Position numbers and translations under genes: made by a program. The notes beneath the pieces were generated by a model. The model was not told the DNA's origin, searched no databases, and saw nothing but the letters and a program-made list of their open reading frames with translations. Positions 51,402 to 60,514 of a stretch of DNA of 64,000 nucleotides are shown here, piece by piece. The stretch comes from Straminergon stramineum (lineage: Eukaryota > Streptophyta > Bryopsida > Hypnales > Calliergonaceae), in the NCBI GenBank assembly GCA_963920665.1, contig OY987263.1, positions 31,422,547 through 31,486,546 on the forward strand. Direction: 5' to 3'. Within the stretch, counting starts at the first letter, position 1; each line of letters starts with the position of its first letter.

Positions 51402-52762
51402 CTATTCCAATCTTTTCATAGAAGCTAACTTCATCTTCAACTTCTCTATTTCCGTAGTGGATGACAAGTCTTCAACATCCACAGACAATGAATCTGACTG
51501 CAACAACCGGTCAATAGGATTTGCATCCTTCATCTCCTTTAAGTAGTTCAATGTCAATCTTGCCTTTTCCACACCTCCTTTTTCAATGGCAAGGTTGTTT
51601 TCTTCCATCCTACATTTTCCCATTATTGTTTGAAGCCGTTCATCCATAACAGGATTGACATTTGAATTAGATCCTCCATCTTCTCCCTTATTGAATTTGA
51701 GGTCAAATTGTTCCAGTGGATCCATTTCTCTTTGTTGGACTACCAAACGAGTTTGTCCACCTTGAATTAGTTCTTTGAGGGTGCCCACATCTTCAACGTG
51801 AATCTCTTGTGCGCTCCGCTTCTTGATGATCTCACACTCCCTTTCTTTTTCTTCAAGATCCTTTAAAAGCATCTCCAACTCTACTTTATAGGATTCTTTT
51901 GTTCGCCGATTACTGTCTTCTCCAAGTACACCTTCTTGTTCCATTTCACGCAATGCTTCCATGGAAGGCAATTTCATCAAGGTCAAAGGAATCTCTTCTT
52001 CGGCTTCACTCTCCCCATCCAACCTATTTTCATTAATTTCCTACAAGCGAGCTTGCACGTAATAGAACACTTCGTCATCTTCGGGATGACGGACCCCTAT
52101 CGGTTCCACAGACATAAAAGGTTCTCCATATATTGTTGTGGTCCGTTGCATGTTGCCTTCTTCTAATACTACCAACGATAAGTTTTCTTCCATTGATGTA
52201 TCTTCGATCATGTCCCTAGGTTCAGGCAATGGCTCTTCATCGGAGTCCGATTCTCTAGTTGACGTTGACCAAACGTAATCCTCATTTGCCACTCCTTCTA
52301 TAATGTTCTTTTTGGGCCCTAGCCCATCTCGAGGATTATTTGAAGGACCCACTCTTGGAATGTCTTTTGTAGTTGGAAGGGTGACATTCTTGGATGTCTT
52401 GAAGGTCATCCAATCTACCATATTCTCCAATTGTAACTCTACATATACCATTTGGCATATGCCCATTGAGACTTCGCTTCGTGGAATTTTTCGCTTTCCG
52501 TACAATGCTCGGTACACTTCAATACATCTTTGGACAAATGCATCATCCTTGCAGTAATGAAGATTTGCTTGGTTTTGCTTCACATGGTGAATGTGTCAAG
52601 GGAAGGGAATAGTTTGTCGATATGGCACCAATTCACAAATAACTTGCAAGTCGTCAAGGTCCAATCGGAATTTACATGACGCCATCCCCGATATGCCTTA
52701 GCCGCTGGGTTAAGAAGGGCGCATCGTTGCCTACTATGGCGATCTCCTTTCTTCTTCGTCAT
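51402..52762 (-). pseudogene. Unrecognised coiled-coil protein family, broken copy 1
   Basis: I do not recognise this family. From ATG 52,762 the frame runs with a 1-base shift near 52,585-52,600 and an in-frame stop at 52,041-52,043 (TAG, possibly from CAG) to a final stop at 51,402. It is clearly homologous to 60,515-61,917: KAYRGW matches KAFKGW, NWCHIDKLFP matches YWCHISKLFP, KQNQANLHYCKDDAF matches KQNKVNLAYLKDEGF, and VDWMTFK matches VDWSTLK. The middle is acidic (ESDSDEE). The C-terminal third is predicted coiled coil by its heptad-like Leu/Glu/Lys pattern (ELEMLLKDLEEKERECEIIK). There are no catalytic motifs. The polar GC-rich block 3 and the shared leader lie just upstream on this strand. 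Confidence 0.6.
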
Positions 52763-52885
52763 CTTGTCGTGTCGCTCTATTGTAAAGAGAACTAGACTTT
52801 TGTTGATAATATAACCGAAGAAATGAATTTGTAAACGTGGAAGCCACAACACATGTAGGTGCCCAAACTTCCAACCGATGAACTA

Positions 52886-52917
52886 GCAGTCAAACGCTTC
52901 AAGGCGGATGAAAGGCG
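52886..52917 (-). promoter_or_regulatory. Shared leader motif, copy at coiled-coil unit 1
   Basis: On the minus strand this reads CTTTCATCCGCCTTGAAG followed by a CGTTTGACTG-like tail. It matches 57,041-57,072 and 60,171-60,205, which sit at the same place relative to other ORFs. It may be a conserved transcription start or leader. The role is inferred. Confidence 0.5.
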
Positions 52918-52924
52918 CGGTGCG

Positions 52925-53178
52925 ACGAAGGAAGTGGCGACCTAGGAATCTAGTATCCCCTTAAGTACCCGAAGTCGCCTAGGGCGCATGCGGGAAGAGG
53001 GCTTGTGCGGGTCTTGGGCAACTGCGGATTTGGGTCCCACTGTCTAGAAACTGCCATTTAGGAAAAATTAGAGTTTCTGGAAGGAGACCTCGGGTGTAGG
53101 GTGACCGTAGGTATAGGGGGCCGGCTGCATATAAGGCGACCACAGGTCATTTCCTGGGCGACCGCAGGTCAGGGGCGC
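52925..53178 (-). repeat. GC-rich polar repeat block 3, upstream of coiled-coil unit 1
   Basis: Words such as GCGACCGCAGGTCA and GGGCAACTGCGGAT on the plus strand, reading GACCTGCGGTCGCC on the minus strand, the strand of the adjacent ORF. More degenerate than block 2. Confidence 0.65.
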
Positions 53179-53353
53179 CACAAAACATGAGTTTGACTTT
53201 CCCCCCTTACAAATTGGAGGGAAGGTGTTCAAACTTTTCAAGTACCACTCCCCCCTTTTTTGAAGATTAACTCTAGAAAATCCTAAGACTGAGGCATTCA
53301 ATACTAAGTGATCAAAAGTTAATTACGTAATAAAGAAAGCAAATTGGTTTAGG

Positions 53354-53850
53354 AAGTGGAGATTTGGAAAAGCCCTTCTTCCTAACATTTCATTTCTCCT
53401 TCATTCATCCATGTGGTCATGTAAAATTCAACGTAACCATTTCCTATTTTAATTTTTGGAGAGAGTACATTTAGAGGAGACCTTTCCTTTTGGGGGGAAA
53501 CGATGTACAAAAAAAATACTAACACCATGGGATGCATGGAGAAGAAATCTTTTTATCTACATAAGAAGTGGTTTTAAGAAATGGAGACTTGGAGAAGCTC
53601 TTCTCCTTGACATTTATTTTTTCCTCATGCTCATGTAAAATTCAACATGAGCATTTCCTATTTTAATTTTTCGAGGTAGTACATTTAGAGGAGACCTTCC
53701 CTTTTGGGGGAAACCATGTACAAAAAAAATACTAACACTATGGGATGTATGAAGAAGAATCTTTTTATCTACATAAGAAGTGGTTTACGAAATGGAGACT
53801 TGGGGAAGCCCTTCTCCTCATCATTTCATTTTCCATCCTCCAACATAGGA
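53354..53850 (+). repeat. Tandem duplication, period about 211 bp
   Basis: Two full units and part of a third begin near 53,354, 53,566 and 53,777 with GAAGTGG-x-GATTTGG/GAGACTTGG. Each full unit contains GTACATTTAGAGGAGACCTT, CATGTACAAAAAAAATACTA-like text and TCTACATAAGAAGTGG. The copies are very similar, so the duplication is fairly recent. No coding capacity. Confidence 0.8.
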
Positions 53851-54369
53851 ATTTCAATATAGTCCTCCCTTTGATACATCAAGGGGATTTAAAACACATT
53901 TGAAGGGGTGAATGAATATGGAATTTATTGAAGATTGAAAAGTTAGGAAATCACACTTTGAATGGTTTATATCTTACAAGTGCAAGGTTTAGGAGTTCAA
54001 ACTTTTTTACGACATATAATGAAAAGCAACTCACATGTGTTTGTTATTTTATCCACTGTAAAAAATAGAAGTACATTACTTTTGGGGTGGCATACATGGA
54101 GAACGTCCATGGTTTTTCTATAGGATTTAGGGTATAGGGTTAGGGTTTAGGGTATAGGGTTTGGAAAACCCTCTTCAATTTGTCTAATTAGTCTTAGTAA
54201 AATTTCTGTATTTATAGACTGATTCTATAGTATTAACTAACTACCAACATTGAAGGACAGGTTAGTTGTAGTCTATGGAAGACGCAATTAAGTCTAACTT
54301 CTTTAGAATTAGAGATGGCTCACATCTTCTGCTACGTTGGTTCTTGGATTGACGTGAATTTAAGATAGA
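53851..54369. other. Non-coding stretch with short telomere-like tract
   Basis: At about 54,126-54,165 the plus strand has several TTTAGGG-like units (TTTAGGGTATAGGGTTAGGG and onward), degenerate and short. This may be an interstitial telomeric remnant. Nothing else is recognised. Confidence 0.5.
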
Positions 54370-55345
54370 GGCGATTGTTGGTGGGCAGCAAGTTCAAGTC
54401 CTAGGCGACTGCGGTTGGGGGCGTGGTCTTTTGGCTTGGTGTTGTTGAGCCCAATTTGGTGGAATGGGGGGCGACTGCAGGTAGGAGGCGAGTTCAGGTC
54501 CAAGGCAACCGCGGGTGGGGTTTGGACTTCTGGCTTGGTGTTGTTGAGCCCAATTTGGTGGAATGGAGGGCGACTGTGGGTAGGGGGCGAGTTTAGGTCC
54601 AGGGCAACCGTGGGTGGGGCCGACTTCAAGTCTTGGTGTTGTTGAGCCCAATTTGGTGGAATGGGGGGCGACTGCGAGTGGGGGGCGAGTTCAGGTCCTA
54701 GGCGACCGCGGGTGGGGGCGACTTCAAGTCTTGGTGTTGTTGAGCCTAATTTGGTGGAATGGGGGTGACTGTGGGTGGGGGGCGAGTTCAAGTCCTAGGC
54801 GACTGCAGGTGGGGGTGACTTCAAGTCTTGGTGGTTTCGAGCCCAATTTGGTGGAATGGGGGGCGACTGTGGGTGGGGGGCAAGTTTAGGTCTTGGGCGA
54901 CTATGGGTGTGGGCGACTTCAAGTCTTGGTGGTTTCGAGCCCAATTTGGTGGAATGGGGGGCGACTGCTGGTGGGGGGCAAGTTCAGGTCTTGGGCGACT
55001 ATGGGTGTGGGCGACTTCAAGTCTTGGTGTTGTGGAGCCCAATTTGGTGGAATGGAGGGCGACCATGGGTGGGGGGCAAGTTCAGGTCTTGGGTGACTAT
55101 GGGTGTGGGCAACTTCAAGTCTTGGTGTTGTGGAGCCCAATTTGGTGGAATGGGGGGCAACTGCGGGTGGAGGGCAAGTTCAGGTCCTGGGCGACCGCAG
55201 GTGGAGATGACTTCAAGTCTTGGTGGTTTCGGGCCCAATTTGGTGGAATGGGGGGCGACCGCCGGTAGGGGGCAAGTTTAGGTCCTGGGTGACTGTAGGT
55301 GGGGGCGACTACAAGTCCTGGGCAACCGCGGGTAGAGGCGTGCCT
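54370..55345 (-). repeat. 98-bp minisatellite, about nine units, with GC-rich polar block
   Basis: The anchor GAGCCCAATTTGGTGGAATGG recurs at about 54,447, 54,546, 54,643, 54,742, 54,839, 54,937, 55,035, 55,133 and 55,230, a period of 97-99 bp. Between anchors lie GGGCGACTGCGGGTGGGGG-type words, the same sequence type as the other GC-rich blocks. Since 98 is not a multiple of three, the array stays open in several frames on both strands and yields long apparent proteins that are only repeat translations. Confidence 0.9.
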
Positions 55346-56814
55346 TCCAATCCAAAGAAGTTTTAATAAGTATAATGAATTCAACTTTTAACATCCAAGA
55401 ACAAGTCACTTCATTAGGACCTTGGGGTCTTCAAGGCATCTTCGGGTGATGCATGGAAGTTATTGGCTTCCTGGAAGCCATTGTTCTTGTGGAGGTCTCG
55501 GGTTGGATCTCCAATGAGATCAATTTGGTTTGGTTCTTGTAGCCAACCTACAAAAAAAAAAGACATCAAGCTAATTCCTTATGGTATGTGGGAGGGAAGG
55601 TGATTTCATTCTCAAGGTCTAGGGGTGGTCCATGAAAGTCATAAGAAATCAGTATTGAATTTCGTACAGAAATGTGTGTGGTGCAACCTTGCACCTCATA
55701 CATTTCCGTACGAAATTCAATACTCACCATCTAAACCCTCATAGTACATCTCCGAAACCTTGGGAATCAAATGATGTTTCTTGCTCACCTATCGGAGTGA
55801 CCAAACTTGATGTTTTGTCTCTTTGGAGAGAGATTTTTTTTGTATACAAAAGTTTAAGTAAACCTTGGATAGCTTTTATAAGAACATATTGAATGTCCTC
55901 TATAGAATACTTAGCCAAAGAAATCGTACCTTGTATAAGGATTTGCATGTTACGCTTCTTCATCTTTAAATGATGAGGTGTCTAATTTTGAGTCCATAAA
56001 TGATAGAAACTCTCTATACATGATAGAAGAGCATCTCTTCATCTTGTAAATTTTGTAGTGTAAGAAGGGGTGGTCCTCCTTGGAAAGTTTACTTCCAAAG
56101 ACCGCATCTATAATTTGTAACTTAACAATTTACAATGTCTAAGAAAGATGATTTCAAAGGTGTCCCACTTGTCCATTTAGAAATATCTTGTATCTTGTGG
56201 GTGACCAATTTTGAAGGATTGGCATGCAAAAAAAAAGAAATGATAGCATTCAAACACCCTTGATGGTTTGAACAATGTCTTCATCAAAGACAACAATCTT
56301 TTGACTTGATGTGCATATGCTTAATTTGTTGTTCATTTCAATGTGCTCTACAACATGTTTGCTTGCATTTATGACCTTTTCCATCTAAAAAGGGTTTAGG
56401 GATGTGTAAAAAATTCGATTTCATGTTCAATGTAGAGCAAACTCAAAGAAATTAGAAGAAGACTTTGGACACTTCTAAAGTAACCTCTATAATATTATTA
56501 TGCAATGGTAGAATGTAAGCATTTCAAGTTCTCCCTTTTTGTTTCAATAGAAGTCAATCATGTCACGTACTTTTGTATTTGTGATTCCCTTTTTCCCTTT
56601 TGGCCCATTCCTTTTTTTTTCTTTGTGAACAATGTAGACATATTTTTGGAACCATAAAGAAACAACTCAAAATCTAATTCCACATTCTAGACCATATCAT
56701 AGTAGTCTTATGATTTTATTTGAAAGCAAGCGAAATAGAAGTGGGAAGTTGTAATGCCAATGTTTCTCCCCCATATCAAGGTTTCTTTTTGCTATTATTT
56801 ATGATGGTCCATCC
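55346..56814. other. Non-coding stretch containing a 74-bp palindrome
   Basis: Apart from the hairpin at 55,651-55,724 there is no recognisable gene or repeat. Short frames at 55,674 and 55,739 are shadows of the palindrome and AT-rich DNA. Confidence 0.55.
55651..55724. repeat. 74-bp near-perfect palindrome (36-bp arms)
   Basis: The left arm 55,651-55,686 and right arm 55,689-55,724 are inverted copies with about three mismatches and a two-base centre (CC). The arms begin AGTATTGAATTTCGTAC and meet at GGTGCAA/TTGCACC. This could extrude as a cruciform, or be a tiny foldback element or a small-RNA hairpin. The loop is too short for a typical plant miRNA precursor. Confidence 0.9.
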
Positions 56815-57030
56815 TTTCTAGACCCGCGGTTGCCCCCACACCAACGGTTGCGGTCTACACTAGTGGTCGCCCCAAAACCTGTGGTCGCCTAGATCCGCGA
56901 GCACCTCTGGAACCCGCAGTCACCTCCATACCCACGGTCGCCCATTTCGCATGTGCCAGACCCGCACGCACCCCAAGGAGACCTCAAGTACTTAAGCAGT
57001 CGCCCAGACCCGCGGTCGCCATTCTTGGTC
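56815..57030 (+). repeat. GC-rich polar repeat block 4, upstream of kinase-like unit
   Basis: On the plus strand: GACCCGCGGTTGCCCCC, ACCTGTGGTCGCC, GACCCGCGGTCGCC and similar words at 20-35-bp spacing. The polarity relative to the following plus-strand ORF is the same as in blocks 2, 3 and 5. Confidence 0.75.
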
Positions 57031-57040
57031 TTGCGCATTG

Positions 57041-57072
57041 GCTTTCATCCACCTTGAAGTGGCTGAATGCGT
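57041..57072 (+). promoter_or_regulatory. Shared leader motif, copy at kinase-like unit
   Basis: Reads CTTTCATCCACCTTGAAG then TGGCTGAATGCG, directly after block 4 and about 95 bp before the ORF start. A near-identical copy is at 60,171 upstream of an unrelated ORF, and a third on the minus strand at 52,886-52,917. Confidence 0.55.
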
Positions 57073-57166
57073 GCTCGTGGGCCAAGGTGACTTCAGAAGG
57101 GGAAGTTTTTGCCCATTTTCCTGACCAAGTTCAAGTCAAGAACGCCTCGTTTTTCAAAAGAAGACC

Positions 57167-58756
57167 ATGTCTACTTCAAAGGAAGGAAGTAGTACGGGTC
57201 GGATATCGGCTTGGAACAAGGACCTTGACAATCCTGCAGCATTTGTTGTAGATATAACTACCAAAGAGGTAATTGGGGGTGCAAAACCATCCAAGACAAA
57301 GAAGTCTAAGACAGCACACGATAAGGACCCTACCTATCCTCCAGCACGATATACGACCTATGCGCATGAGGCTTATCTGCAATGGTATGAGGAAAAAAGT
57401 GTACAATATTTGGAGAGGAAAGACTTGAGAAATAAAGAGGCAGGCATCCAATCCTTGAAGGATGAGTTGGAGGACTTTATTACAAGGAAATGCAAGGAAT
57501 CTTCGGACTATGCAAATGTGGATGAAGTGTATTTCAACCAATGGCAAACATGGATTGGCAATTGCCTACAAACTGGTATATTCAACACCAAGAAGTTGAT
57601 GCTTGAATTGCAACCTATAGTGTCTGGATTTGGAGAAACAGATAGGGCCCAAGAGTTCTGTGAGAAGATGGATTGGTAGCAAATTGTAGCAAAAAGATTG
57701 TCAAGGTCTGAAGCTAGGGGTATGGGGTGGCAGACGAATGCATTGAAGGTTGCATTTACGAGAGATAGTGGTTCATGTATCATGTGGGTCTATGCAGAGG
57801 CCAAGGTGGTCCCACTTACTGGATTTGACCGTCAAGGAGGATATGCAAAGGTGCGCAAGGTACGCATTGAAGGGATGTCCACGATCCCAACACATGTACA
57901 TTTTGCAAGGAAATTGTCAAAGCAAAGGAACAAACACGATGTGAGGGTAGAGCGGTTAGTGGAGGCTTCGGTATGCTTGTTGAATCTTCCAGCCATTATT
58001 AAATTCCTAGCTGTCCATGACCAAACAATGGAAGCATACACTTTGTGGTGGAATGGTGGTAATTTCAAAGAATTGTTTCATTTGAATGAGAAGGTAGTGC
58101 GGCATGCGGAATGGCATGAAATCAAGTTGGTCAAGCAACTTACAAGCTAACAACAAAAAGAAATTAGCCTCTTCGGAAGACACAAGGCGAAGTTGGCGTG
58201 GGCCCTGGTTTATGTGACAAGTCTTGTGCACAATGCAAGGGTGCTGCACAATGACTTGTCACCTGTGAACATATTGTTGCATTATCCCCCCTTCTCGGAC
58301 GAAGAGATCAAAATTGGGATTTGTGATTGGGGAATTGCAAATTGTATGCAAGAAGGAGCTCCCTTGCATTTTGGATATGAAAAACAGGAAAAACTTGATG
58401 CTGAGAAGATGGGCTGTTGGTGGGCAACTCCAGAGTTGTTCTATTTATCTGGGCCAGAGGGTTCAGATACGAGTCTAGATGTGATGAAAGCGACCTACAA
58501 ATATTCGGTGAAATCCGACTCTTATTCGATTGGAAAGTTGACCCAACACATGAACATAGAACACATGGTTGAATACGACAAGGACTTATTTAGAAATCAT
58601 GAGTCATCAAGGTACTTTGCCATGAAGTTATGTGAACTAGGTGATCCTAATGTTAATAAAAGACCAACATGTGCGCAAGTGGTGGACCTCCTCATGGGTA
58701 AACCATGGTTCATGAAACCACCCAAATTCGTCTTTCGAGACTTTGTCCTCTCATAG
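57167..58756 (+). pseudogene. Protein-kinase-like ORF, intronless, with two in-frame stops
   Basis: One frame of about 529 codons begins at ATG 57,167 and is interrupted by TAG at 57,677-57,679 and TAA at 58,148-58,150, with no shift. Residues 1 to about 170 are unrecognised. From about 219 there is a glycine-rich-loop-like GFDRQGGYAKV. The catalytic loop reads HNDLSPVNILL (H361, D363, N368) in place of HRDLKPEN, and the metal-binding DFG reads DWG (D387). Next come WWATPELF (an APE-like motif), KSDSYSIGKL (compare SDVWSLG) and KRPTCAQVVDLLM with the late kinase arginine. The invariant Asp and Asn are kept, so the ancestor was probably active. The nearest kinase family is not known to me. GC-rich block 4 and the shared leader stand immediately upstream. 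It may be a captured gene. Confidence 0.7.
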
Positions 58757-59686
58757 GATTTGATGTAATATTTTTTTAGCGGGAATAGTAACGTTGGCCA
58801 CCTTTTGTGCATCCCATTTTGGAAAAGCAATGCAAGTGTATAAACTATTTTTAATGTGAAGTGCATGTTTGGACCCAAAATATTGAGTATTGTACATACA
58901 CATCACCTACTTGCATGCATTTGGGTTTGAATATGAATTCTTTGCATGGTTCATTGTAGCTTGAGCATCAAATGAATGGGTTTGATATGATTCATAAGTA
59001 AGATATAAATCAACTATGGAGAACTCCAGTCCTTATTCAATCGATATGCCCAAATTAGATTGAGATAATCTGTTGACTATGTTTTCACCAAAAATATCCA
59101 AACACTACCGTTTGTACTTTGTAGTGTGAGTACTAATTTTCCCGAAAAAGGTTTAAGGACACCCTAAACCCTAGGATTTGGCAATATACAAACTTCAGAA
59201 GATGGGTTTAAAATGTTAAGAATTAAATGTTAGGAATTTTCACCATAAAGATTGGAAAATATTATCCTTGGACTTGATCGAAGTCATTGTTCTAGCCATG
59301 CCAAAAAGAATGCACCTGGACTTCAAATCATGACATATGTTTTAATATATTTCAGAAACGGTGTTGTTTCTTTAGACTCATTCATCAAGATGAATTGGCT
59401 ACATACCTACAAAAATATAGATAACTTGGAATTGTACAACATGTAGGAAAAAATAGTAGGTACTAAGAAGTACATAATGACTTAAAAAAAAGAATTCTAA
59501 AAAATGTACTTGTAGAATTGGAAAATGTCAATCCCAATGGCTATTTTGTTGAGATACAAAATGGACATCCCATGATTTAATTATTTTCTAAGAAGATAGA
59601 AAATTTAGAAAATCCATATTTGTCTGCAAACTAAAAGTCCACATAACTTTGATTTTATGAATGAATATGGAATACTTAAGAGCTTT
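58757..59686. other. Non-coding stretch downstream of the kinase-like ORF
   Basis: AT-rich, with no gene or repeat recognised, apart from a CCCTAAACCCTAGG near 59,163. Confidence 0.5.
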
Positions 59687-59890
59687 CTACACTAAATAGT
59701 GAAATTAGGTTGCCCACACTATATAAATACTTAATATTCAATAATTGGAACTCAATCAACTCATGAACCTTCATGTGTACAAATGGAAATATATGTAGAA
59801 ATTTTTATTCACTTTGATGGCTTCTAAAGTACCTTTTGGGGGTAAGGCAATCTAATTGTTAAGGCAATCTAATTTCACTATTCAGTGAAG
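59687..59890. mobile_element. MITE copy 3 (shorter)
   Basis: About 204 bp. The left end CTACACTAAATAGTG and inverted right end CTTCACTGAATAGTG both continue into GAAATTAG, then GTTGCC or ATTGCC. It lacks about 50 bp of the interior found at 11,724 and 32,008. Its right end abuts GC-rich block 5. Confidence 0.85.
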
Positions 59891-59899
59891 GTATGTGCC

Positions 59900-60115
59900 A
59901 TCGCGGTTGGGGGTTTGGGACCTGCGGTCGCCCCAGACCCGCATGCACCCCCCAGTCGGGGTTCCCTTCACCTGCGGTCGCCCTAGACCCGCATGCACCC
60001 TCCAGTCGGGGTTCCCTTCACTCGCGGTTGCCTTCCTGACTGGCATGCGCCCCCCCCCCCCTTGTGGACCTGCACATGCCCCATCTAGAGCTACACTCGC
60101 CTTGAGGCAATTGCA
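59900..60115 (+). repeat. GC-rich polar repeat block 5, upstream of coiled-coil unit 2
   Basis: Plus strand words CCTGCGGTCGCCC, AGACCCGCATGCACCC and GTCGGGGTTCCCTTCAC recur; the last appears twice in a near-exact 60-bp tandem (about 59,936-60,020). A run of about 14 C lies near 60,049. Polarity matches the other ORF-associated blocks. Confidence 0.75.
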
Positions 60116-60170
60116 AGTACAAAATGAGACCCTAAACCCACAATCTCCCATCTTTCCCTTCTGCGCCTTG

Positions 60171-60205
60171 TCTTTTATCCACCTTGAAGTGGCTAATTGT
60201 AGGCT
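60171..60205 (+). promoter_or_regulatory. Shared leader motif, copy at coiled-coil unit 2
   Basis: Reads CTTTTATCCACCTTGAAG then TGGCTAATTGTAGGCTCG, after block 5. It differs from the kinase-unit copy by a few bases. Confidence 0.55.
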
Positions 60206-60514
60206 CGAGAGGGGAGATGGGTGTTGTGAAGAGGATATTCTATCTGTCCTCATGTCACTTTCATCTATGTGTTCCATTGATTGTAAATCACGCCAAATTG
60301 TTTGAAACTTGATTGTGATTGTAAATGTGTATGTTGATGTATTTGTAAACGTGAATTACGACAAGGTAATAGATTTAAGTTTGTACAACAAGGTTTTAGG
60401 CTTGTTGTATTTGGCATAGTATCCGAGTACAATTGATCGTATAGATTGAGCAATTAGGAGAATGAGCCCCCACTATTGACGCCTACCACAATCAAACGCC
60501 TTACACGACAAGAG

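Noticed and set aside
54126..54165. True telomere
   Set aside because: Only a few degenerate TTTAGGG units inside single-copy and repeat DNA; at most an interstitial remnant.
54360..55384. Several 70-146-codon frames on both strands
   Set aside because: They are translations of the 98-bp minisatellite in rotating frames, with no other content.
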